DNA from: UBA4736 sp002404015
GTDB taxonomy: Bacteria; Chloroflexota; Dormibacteria; Dormibacterales; Dormibacteraceae
Direction: 5' to 3'
Assembly (NCBI GenBank): GCA_036747295.1
Contig: DAIOCN010000036.1
Location: 1 to 21,911 of the forward strand
Length of the DNA: 21,911 nt
Shown here: piece by piece, positions 13,709 to 20,272 of the stretch
Position numbering within the stretch: the first letter of the stretch is position 1
Layout of the letters: each line of letters opens with the position of its first letter
The notes under the pieces: generated by a model
What the model saw: only the letters and a program-made list of their open reading frames with translations
Databases searched by the model: none
What the model was told of the DNA's origin: nothing
Made by a program: the position numbers and the translations under genes

Positions 13709-14476
13709 ATGAGCGACATCCGGGTGGACCGCGAAGGCCCAGTCACCGTCGTGACCATCGACCGGCCCGAGCGGCGCAACGCCGTGGACGCCGTGGCGGC
13801 CGCCGCCCTACTGGCGGCTTTCACCGCCTTCGACGACGACCCGCAGGCGCGGGTGGGGATTCTCACAGGCGCCGGCGGCGCATTCTGCGCGGGCGCCGAC
13901 CTGAAGGCATTGGCGGCCGGCGACCAACGCCCGTTCGCGGAGGAGGGGCCGGGCCCCATGGGTCCCACGCGGCTGCGCCTCTCCAAGCCGGTCATCGCTG
14001 CCATCGAGGGCCCCTGCGTGGCGGGCGGCCTGGAGCTGGCGACCTGGTGCGACCTGAGGGTGGCCGCCCGGGACGCCGTGCTGGGCGTCTTCAACCGCCG
14101 CTTCGGCGTGCCGCTGGTGGATCTCGGGACGGTGCGGCTGCCCCGGCTGATCGGCCAGGGCCGAGCCCTCGACCTGATCCTGACCGGCAGGCCGGTGGGC
14201 GCCGAGGAAGCCCACGCCATGGGGCTGGTGGACAGGCTCGTGGAGCCCGGCCAGGCGCTCGCCGCCGCTCTGGAGCTGGCCCGTCAGGTCGCCGGCTTTC
14301 CGCAGGCGGCGATGCGCAATGACCGCCTGTCGGTCCTGGAGCAGTGGGGGCTGGACGAGGCGGCGGCCGGCCGCAACGAGGCCCGGCACGGCCTGGATAC
14401 GGTCGCCTCGGGCGAGTCCGCCGAGGGCGCCAGCCGTTTCGCGTCCGGCCAGGGCCGCCACGGGGAGCGGGGCTGA
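13709..14476 (+). CDS. Enoyl-CoA hydratase/isomerase family protein
   Basis: 255 residues, crotonase fold. The N-terminal VTVVTIDRPERRNAVD and the two oxyanion-hole segments GAGGAFCAGADLKAL and GPCVAGGLELATWCDLRVA are clear. The active-site loop reads FGVPLVDLGTVRLPRLIGQG. Asp and Leu stand where classical enoyl-CoA hydratases have a catalytic Glu, a pattern shared with many uncharacterised crotonases, so hydratase activity is not certain. It is first in the operon; the start is ATG 13709 right behind the divergent promoter. The stop is 25 nt before the next gene. It probably handles an unsaturated or cyclic acyl-CoA intermediate in the same pathway as the genes that follow. Confidence 0.85.
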   Translation: MSDIRVDREGPVTVVTIDRPERRNAVDAVAAAALLAAFTAFDDDPQARVGILTGAGGAFCAGADLKALAAGDQRPFAEEGPGPMGPTRLRLSKPVIAAIEGPCVAGGLELATWCDLRVAARDAVLGVFNRRFGVPLVDLGTVRLPRLIGQGRALDLILTGRPVGAEEAHAMGLVDRLVEPGQALAAALELARQVAGFPQAAMRNDRLSVLEQWGLDEAAAGRNEARHGLDTVASGESAEGASRFASGQGRHGERG

Positions 14477-14501
14477 TGGGTGAAACTGCGAACATAGGCG
14501 C

Positions 14502-15230
14502 GTGCCCGCGCTGATCGACCTGGCGGCCGCAGCGGCCCTGGTGCCCGACGGGGCGTCGGTGGGCATCGGCCGGCCGGCGGCGCTGGGCCTGATCCACGAG
14601 CTGATCCGCCAGGGCCGGCGCGACCTGCACCTGGTGGCGTCGCCGACCGGCATGCTCGGCATGGAGCTCCTGGTCGCAGCCGGCTGCGCCTCCGTGGTGG
14701 AGTCCTCGGGCGTGGACCTGGGCGAGTGGGGCCAGGCGCCGGCTTTCGCGGACGCTGTCGAGAGCGGTCGCCTCAGGGTCCGCGACTGGACCTGTCCGGC
14801 GATGCTGATGGCCCTCCAGGCCGGCGCCAGCGGCGTCTCCTTCACGCCGGTCCCTGGCCTGATCGGGAGCGATCTGATGCGCGTGCGCGAGGACTTCCGG
14901 GAGGTGGACGACCCCTTCCAGGCGGGCCGCCGGGTGGCCCTGGTCCCGGCCCTACGTCCCGACTTCGCCCTGGTGCACGCCGGCCGCGCCGACCCCGAGG
15001 GCAATGCGGTCATCAGCACCCTCTACGACGACCGGCTGCTGATCCAGGCGTCACGCACGGTGATCATGTCGGTGGAGCACGTCGAGGCCGGCGCCACCGA
15101 CCGTCTCGGCCCCAACGAGCAGCTGGTGCCGGCCGCCTACCTGGCCGCGCTGACGCTGGCGCCGGCCCTGGACGAAGAGGCCGAGACAGCGGCCTACCGG
15201 GAGGAGCGGGCCCGCGCGCTTCAGCGCTGA
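14502..15230 (+). CDS. CoA-transferase family I, alpha-like subunit
   Basis: 242 residues. The fold signatures of the glutaconate-CoA-transferase GctA / IpdA type are visible: LVPDGASVGIG near the N-terminus, DLHLVASPTGMLGMELLVAAG, VESSGVDLGEWGQAPAFADAVESG, then VSFTPVPGLIGSDLM and LVHAGRADPEGNAVIS. Glu75 in GVDLGEWG sits where the alpha subunits of this branch carry a conserved Glu. The start is GTG 14502 with no clear ribosome-binding site. The beta-like gene follows after 7 nt. In this branch some pairs are transferases and others (IpdAB) are hydrolases that open a ring of a CoA thioester; the beta subunit here favours the second reading. Confidence 0.8.
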   Translation: MPALIDLAAAAALVPDGASVGIGRPAALGLIHELIRQGRRDLHLVASPTGMLGMELLVAAGCASVVESSGVDLGEWGQAPAFADAVESGRLRVRDWTCPAMLMALQAGASGVSFTPVPGLIGSDLMRVREDFREVDDPFQAGRRVALVPALRPDFALVHAGRADPEGNAVISTLYDDRLLIQASRTVIMSVEHVEAGATDRLGPNEQLVPAAYLAALTLAPALDEEAETAAYREERARALQR

Positions 15231-15237
15231 CGAGCTG

Positions 15238-15900
15238 ATGGCCGCCGTGATCGCGCGCGGGGTGCGGGACGGCGAGGCGGTGGGGATCGGGGTCAACTCC
15301 CCCGTCCCGACGGCCGGCGTGCTGCTGGCCAGGCGCCTGCACGCGCCCAATCTCCGCCTGCGCAGCCCCGGCCTCGGCGGCGCCGTGGCCTTCATCGGCA
15401 GCAAGGAGTTCTTCGACTTCGCTCAGCGCGGCCAGCTCGACCTTTTCTTCCTGTCCGGCATCCAGATCGACGCCCAGGCCCGGATCAACCTGCACGTCCT
15501 GGGTGACTACGCGCACCCCGAGCGCCGCTTCGCGGGCGCCTTCGGCTCCGCGGTCCTCTACCCGGTCGTGGGGCGGGTGATCCTCTTCCGGCTGGAGCAC
15601 TCGCCGCGCGTCTTCGTGGAGGAGGTCGACTTCGTGACCGCCGCCGGTCGGCCCGACTTCGTGGTCACGCCGAAGGCCGTGCTCAAGCCGCACCCCGAGA
15701 CGGGCCGCCTCGAGCTCGCGTCGTACCACCCGGGCGAGTCGGTCGAGTCGGTGCGGGCCGCCACCGGCTTCGAGCTGGCGGCGCGGGCTGACGCGCACGA
15801 GACGTCCCCTCCCAGCGAGGCCGAGCTGGAGCTGCTGCGGGGCCCGATCCTGGAGGAGATGGCCGGCGCCTACCCGAGCTACGTGGCGGCGCATCCCTGA
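15238..15900 (+). CDS. CoA-transferase family I, beta-like subunit
   Basis: 220 residues of the GctB/IpdB type: VIARGVRDGEAVGIGVNSPV, ARRLHAPNLRLRSPGLGGAV, FFLSGIQIDAQARINLHVLG, FVEEVDFVTAAGRPDFVVTP and LELASYHPGESVESVRAATG. At the segment where GctB has its catalytic Glu (VESGL), this protein reads RSPGL (residues 42-46), so no transferase Glu is seen there. ATG 15238 is the only standard start, yet the codons just before it read FSADEL, like the N-terminus of relatives; no start codon exists further up before a stop at 15151-15153. The TGA stop overlaps the next ATG by one base (TGATG), indicating translational coupling. Confidence 0.8.
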   Translation: MAAVIARGVRDGEAVGIGVNSPVPTAGVLLARRLHAPNLRLRSPGLGGAVAFIGSKEFFDFAQRGQLDLFFLSGIQIDAQARINLHVLGDYAHPERRFAGAFGSAVLYPVVGRVILFRLEHSPRVFVEEVDFVTAAGRPDFVVTPKAVLKPHPETGRLELASYHPGESVESVRAATGFELAARADAHETSPPSEAELELLRGPILEEMAGAYPSYVAAHP

Positions 15901-17990
15901 TGGACATCGGCGCCCTGCTCTCGCCGCGCTCCATCGCGCTGGTCGGCGCCACAGAGACCTCGTCCTGGTCCCAGGCGCTAGTCGCCAACTTCGCGAACCT
16001 CGGCTTCCAGGGCCGCCTCCACCTGGTCCACCCGACCCGGGCGGAGCAGTTCGGGATGCCCTGTCACCTCTCGCTGGCGGCCGTCCCCGATGACGTGGAC
16101 TGCGCCTGGGTCATGACCGGTACGGGCGCCGCGGATGCCGTGATCGAGGACTGCGGCCGCAAAGGCGTCCCGAGCGTCGTGATGCTGACCGCCGGGTTCA
16201 AGGAGGTGGGCCCCGAGGGGGCGCAGCGCGAGCAGCACCTGGTGGAGCGCTGCCGCCAGCTGGGGATCACCCTGCTTGGTCCCAACTGCCTGGGCTTCGT
16301 CAACTATCACGACCGCGTGCCGGCCTACGGCCTTCAGCTGGCGCCGCCGCTCCTGGCGGGCGGGGTCGGGCTGATCAGCCAGAGCGGGGCGATGCTGCTG
16401 CATTTCCACCGGCTGGCCCAGCAGCGGGGGATCGGGCTCGCCCACGCGGTCTCCATCGGCAACGAGGCCATGGTCACCGGGAGCGACTTCCTGGCCGAGT
16501 TCGTGCGCCGCCCCGAGGTCCACGTGATGGGCGCGCTGCTCGAGGGCATCCGCGACCCCACCGGCTTCTTGGCGGCCGCCGACGCGGCGCTCCAGGCGGG
16601 CAAGCCGATCGTGATCCTGAAGGTCGGACGGTCCGAGGTGGCGGCCCGCTCGGTCATCGCCCACACGGGCTCCCTGGCCGGGGCTGACGCGGTCGCGGAG
16701 GCGGTCTTCCGGCAGAAGGGCGTGACCAGGGTCGACAGCCTGGAGGAGCTCGTGGAGACCTGCGCCATGCTCGATGCGGCCGGCTGGCCCACCGGCGGCC
16801 GCACGGCGGTGGTGACCACCTCGGGCGGAGCCTGCGGCCTGGTGTCGGACCTGGCCCACGGGACGCGCGTCGAGATGCCGGACTTCTCGCCGGCGACCAA
16901 GGCCCGGCTGGCCGAGCTGCTGCCCGTTTTCGGCACGCCCCAGAACCCCTTAGACACGACGGGCGTGATCGTGAACGAGCCCGGCCTGCTCGCCGCCTGC
17001 GTGGACGCTGTGATCGCGGAGGGCAACTACGACGCTGTCCTGATCAACACCGACCCGCCCCGCGACCCGGGCGCCAACCCGGGGGCGGCCGAGGAGCGGC
17101 TGGCGGCGCTGGCCCAGTCCGTGCGGCAGGCGCCGATCTTCACGGCGCTGGCGGCCACCGTGCCCGGCGACCTCACGCCGTTCGGCCGGGAGACGCTGGT
17201 CAAGCACGGCCTCCACTTCGCGAACGGCCTCGCCCAGGGCGTCAAGGCGCTCGACCATGCGGTCTTCTACGGGCAGGCGCTGAGCCGGCGGCCCCGGGAG
17301 CTGCCGAAGTCCGTGGCTCGCCATCCGCCGCCGCTGGCGGAGGGCTGGTCGGGCACCCTTTCCGAGGTGGCCAGCAAGCGGCTGCTGGAGGCCTACGGGA
17401 TCGGCATCCCGGCCGAGTGGCTGGCCCAGACCGCGGCCGAGGCCGCGGCGGCGGCCAGGGAGATCGGGTTCCCGGTCGTCGTCAAGGTGCAGTCGCTGGA
17501 CATCCCACACAAGACAGAGGTCGGGGGCGTGAAGCTCGGCCTCAAGTCCGTGGCCGAGGTCGAGGAAGCCTTCGCGGAGGTGAGCCGCTGTGTGCCGGGG
17601 GCTCGGGTCGAGGGCGTCTTGGTCGCCCGCCAGGTGGCGCCGGTCGTCGAGCTGATCGCGGGCGTCAACCGGGACCCCCAATTCGGGCCGGTGGTGCTGG
17701 TCGGGCTCGGGGGGATATTCGCCGAGACGCTGGCGGACGTCAGCCTGCGCCTGCCGCCGCTGGACGCCCGCGGCGCGCTGGAGATGCTTGAGGAGCTGAA
17801 GGGAGCCCAACTCCTGAGAGGCGCCCGCGGTCGTCCCGAGGCCGACCGGGGCGCGCTGGCGGCGGTGCTCGTCCAGCTGGGCGAGCTCGCGCTCGACTTC
17901 GGCGACCGGCTGCTGGCCCTGGACATCAACCCTCTCTTCGCGCTCGCCGACGGCGCGCTGGCAGGCGATGCGCTGGTGGTCCTGCGGTGA
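15900..17990 (+). CDS. ADP-forming acyl-CoA synthetase (acetate-CoA ligase family)
   Basis: 696 residues. The order is CoA-binding domain (LLSPRSIALVGATE, TLLGPNCLGFVNYHD), succinyl-CoA-synthetase-like domains (GLISQSGAML; IAHTGSLAG with the phosphorylated His255), and a C-terminal ATP-grasp domain (VVKVQSLDIPHKTEVGGVKL with His537, then DINPLFAL). This is the fused alpha-beta form of NDP-forming acyl-CoA synthetases, which make acyl-CoA from acid, CoA and ATP, or the reverse. It starts in TGATG with the preceding gene, and its TGA overlaps the GTG of the next gene (GTGA), so it is central in the operon. It probably activates the pathway substrate or recovers ATP from its acyl-CoA product. 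The acid is unknown. Confidence 0.88.
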   Translation: MDIGALLSPRSIALVGATETSSWSQALVANFANLGFQGRLHLVHPTRAEQFGMPCHLSLAAVPDDVDCAWVMTGTGAADAVIEDCGRKGVPSVVMLTAGFKEVGPEGAQREQHLVERCRQLGITLLGPNCLGFVNYHDRVPAYGLQLAPPLLAGGVGLISQSGAMLLHFHRLAQQRGIGLAHAVSIGNEAMVTGSDFLAEFVRRPEVHVMGALLEGIRDPTGFLAAADAALQAGKPIVILKVGRSEVAARSVIAHTGSLAGADAVAEAVFRQKGVTRVDSLEELVETCAMLDAAGWPTGGRTAVVTTSGGACGLVSDLAHGTRVEMPDFSPATKARLAELLPVFGTPQNPLDTTGVIVNEPGLLAACVDAVIAEGNYDAVLINTDPPRDPGANPGAAEERLAALAQSVRQAPIFTALAATVPGDLTPFGRETLVKHGLHFANGLAQGVKALDHAVFYGQALSRRPRELPKSVARHPPPLAEGWSGTLSEVASKRLLEAYGIGIPAEWLAQTAAEAAAAAREIGFPVVVKVQSLDIPHKTEVGGVKLGLKSVAEVEEAFAEVSRCVPGARVEGVLVARQVAPVVELIAGVNRDPQFGPVVLVGLGGIFAETLADVSLRLPPLDARGALEMLEELKGAQLLRGARGRPEADRGALAAVLVQLGELALDFGDRLLALDINPLFALADGALAGDALVVLR

Positions 17991-19126
17991 GGTCGGCGAT
18001 CGCCGGCGTCGCCGAGTCCGACCTGGGCGAGGTGCCCGACCAGACCGTCCTCCAGATGCAGGCCAGGGCGGCCGCCGCGGCCCTGGCCGAAGCCGGACTC
18101 TCCCTGCGCGACGTGGACGGCATGTTCACGACCGGGATCGAGGGCACGTACGCCTCCAGCATGCTGATGGCCGAGTACCTGGGGATCACGCCCCGGCACA
18201 CCGACAGCACCAACATCGGGGGGGCCTCCTTCGTCGCCCACGCGGGCCACGCCGCGCAGGCCATCGCCAACGGCGACTGCAGCGTGGCGCTGATCACGTA
18301 CGCCAGCCGCCAGCGCACGCAGGGCGGCCGGATCCTGGGGGCGAGCGGGCCGGTCGCCGGGCCCACCCAGTTCGAGCGGATCTGGGGCCTGCCCACGCCG
18401 GTCGGCGCCTACGCGCTGGCGGCGACCCGGCACATGCACGAGTACGGGACGACCGCCGAGCAGCTGGCCGAGGTGGCCGTCGCAACCCGCAAGTGGGCGG
18501 CGCTGAACCCGAGGGCGTTCATGCGCGAGCCCATCAGCATCGAGGACGTGCTCGCCTCGCGCTGGATCTCGGAGCCCCTCCACCTCCTGGACTGCTGCCT
18601 GGTGACCGACGGCGGCGGGGCGGTGGTGATCGTCTCCGAGGAACGCGCGCGCGACCTGGCCAAGCCGCCGGTCTGGATCCTCGGCCACGGCGAGGCCCAC
18701 ACCCACCACACCATCAGCTCCATGCCCGACCTCACCACCACGCCGGCCGAGCTGAGCGGCCGCATGGCCTTCGCGACCTCCGGCACGCGGCCCGAGGACA
18801 TGGACGTGGTCGAGATCTATGACTCCTTCACCATCACGGTGCTGCTGACGCTGGAGGCCCTGGGCTTCTGCGGCCGCGGCGAGAGCGGCGCGTTCGTCGC
18901 CGGCCAGCGGACCGCGCCCGGGGGCAACTTCCCGATGAACACCAACGGCGGCGGCCTCTCCTACTGCCACCCCGGCATGTACGGCATCTTCACGATCATC
19001 GAGGCCACCCGCCAGCTCCGCGGCGAGTCTGGGGAGCGCCAGGTGGACGACGCCCGGCTGGCGCTCGCAAACGGCACCGGCGGGGTGCTCAGCTCCGCCG
19101 CCACGCTCGTGCTGGGCCTGGACTGA
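17987..19126 (+). CDS. Thiolase-like protein (SCP-x/Ltp type) lacking the catalytic Cys
   Basis: 379 residues, thiolase fold of the lipid-transfer-protein branch. The nucleophile segment, normally N-x-x-C-A-S-G, reads NIGGASF (Gly79 where Cys is expected). The His of the GHP motif is kept as SYCHPGMYG (His328). The C-terminal second Cys is also absent (ANGTGGVLSS). Both acid/thiol residues of a true thiolase are therefore missing, as in aldolase-type members such as Ltp2, which cleave steroid side chains together with a DUF35 partner. A DUF35 gene follows 3 nt downstream, which supports a two-subunit retro-aldol or acyl-transfer enzyme. The start is GTG 17987, overlapping the synthetase stop. 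Tyr326 beside the His might act in catalysis; that is a guess. Confidence 0.82.
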   Translation: MRSAIAGVAESDLGEVPDQTVLQMQARAAAAALAEAGLSLRDVDGMFTTGIEGTYASSMLMAEYLGITPRHTDSTNIGGASFVAHAGHAAQAIANGDCSVALITYASRQRTQGGRILGASGPVAGPTQFERIWGLPTPVGAYALAATRHMHEYGTTAEQLAEVAVATRKWAALNPRAFMREPISIEDVLASRWISEPLHLLDCCLVTDGGGAVVIVSEERARDLAKPPVWILGHGEAHTHHTISSMPDLTTTPAELSGRMAFATSGTRPEDMDVVEIYDSFTITVLLTLEALGFCGRGESGAFVAGQRTAPGGNFPMNTNGGGLSYCHPGMYGIFTIIEATRQLRGESGERQVDDARLALANGTGGVLSSAATLVLGLD

Positions 19127-19129
19127 TCG

Positions 19130-19522
19130 ATGGCGAAGCGTCCCTACCCGGTCCTCGACCCGGACACAGCTCCCTTCTGGAAGGCGGCGGCCGAGGGCCG
19201 GCTGGAGATCCAGCGCTGCCTGGACTGCGAGCGCTGGGTCTTCTACCCGCGCGTTATCTGCCCGTACTGCGGGGGATCCGCGCTGGAGTGGGCGGTCGCT
19301 TCGGGTCGCGCGACCGTGTATTCCTATACCGTCGTCCATCGCGCGCCGCCCGAGTTCCGGGACGAGGTCCCCTACGTGGTCGGCCTCGTGGACCTCGAGG
19401 AGGGCGCCCGGCTGATGACGCGCCTGGTCGACGTGGAGCCGGCCGGCGTCCAGGTCGGCATGCCGGTCGAGGTCGACTTCCGCGGCGAGCCACCGCTTCC
19501 GTATTTCAAGAGGAGATCGTGA
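19130..19522 (+). CDS. DUF35 (Zn-ribbon/OB-fold) protein, thiolase partner
   Basis: 130 residues. The N-terminal helix region PVLDPDTAPFWKAAAEGRLE leads into a zinc ribbon with two CxxC pairs (RCLDCERW; VICPYCGGS). Then comes an OB-fold (VASGRATVYSYTVVHRAPP, VPYVVGLVDLEEGARLMTRL). This is the standard DUF35 layout, found beside thiolase-like aldolases where it stabilises the partner or helps bind the acyl-CoA. The gene starts 3 nt after the thiolase-like stop and ends directly against the SDR start, where its last codons supply the Shine-Dalgarno of the next gene. Confidence 0.88.
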   Translation: MAKRPYPVLDPDTAPFWKAAAEGRLEIQRCLDCERWVFYPRVICPYCGGSALEWAVASGRATVYSYTVVHRAPPEFRDEVPYVVGLVDLEEGARLMTRLVDVEPAGVQVGMPVEVDFRGEPPLPYFKRRS

Positions 19523-20269
19523 ATGGGACGCTTTGAAGGCCGGGTCGCCCTTATCACGGGGGGCGGCCGCGGGATCGGTGCCGCGACCGTCGAGCTGTTC
19601 GCCCGGGAGGGCGCCTCGGTCGCCGTCTGTGACATGGACGAGGGCCCGGCCGCCGAGGTCGCCGGCCCGCTCGGCGAGCGCGCCCTGGCCATCGCCTGCG
19701 ACGTCACCCGGCGAGACCAGGTCGAGGCCGCCGTCCAGAAGACTGTCGACCGCTTCGGAAAGCTGGACATCCTGGTGGCCTGCGCCGGCATCACCCGCGA
19801 CAACCTGATCCACAAGATGACCGAAGACGACTGGGACGGCGTCATCGACACCCACCTCAAGGGGAGCTTTCTGGCCGCCCAGGCGGCCCAGAAGGCGATG
19901 GTGCCCAACCGTTACGGCAAGATCGTGTTCCTCTCCTCGACGTCCGCCCTGGGCAACCGCGGCCAGACCAACTACACGACAGCGAAGGCCGGCCTGCAGG
20001 GCATGGCCCGCACCCTGGCCATCGAGCTGGGGCCATTCGGCATCAACGTGAACGCGGTCGCCCCAGGGTTCGTGGAGACCAGGATGACCGAGGCCACCGC
20101 CAAGCGGATGGGCCTCGACTGGGAGGACTTCAAGAAGGCGGCCGCCGCCAACACGCCGGTGCGCCGGACCGGGCTGCCGATCGACATCGCCAACGCGATC
20201 GCGTTCTTCTGCTCTGACGAGTCGAGCTTTGTGAGCGGCCAGACCCTGTACGTTCGCGGAGGACCCTAG
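19523..20269 (+). CDS. Short-chain dehydrogenase/reductase (FabG-like)
   Basis: 248 residues, classical SDR. The dinucleotide-binding motif TGGGRGIGA spans residues 12-20, Asp60-Val61 contacts the adenine, the NAG-type motif is ACAGI (86-90), and catalytic Ser138/139, Tyr151 and Lys155 appear in FLSSTS and NYTTAKAG. His111 (THLKG) replaces the Asn seen in many FabG proteins. It probably oxidises a 3-hydroxyacyl-CoA or related alcohol in the pathway, using NAD(P). The start ATG 19523 follows the DUF35 stop without a gap; AGGAGA lies about 8 nt upstream. Confidence 0.87.
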   Translation: MGRFEGRVALITGGGRGIGAATVELFAREGASVAVCDMDEGPAAEVAGPLGERALAIACDVTRRDQVEAAVQKTVDRFGKLDILVACAGITRDNLIHKMTEDDWDGVIDTHLKGSFLAAQAAQKAMVPNRYGKIVFLSSTSALGNRGQTNYTTAKAGLQGMARTLAIELGPFGINVNAVAPGFVETRMTEATAKRMGLDWEDFKKAAAANTPVRRTGLPIDIANAIAFFCSDESSFVSGQTLYVRGGP

Positions 20270-20272
20270 ATC

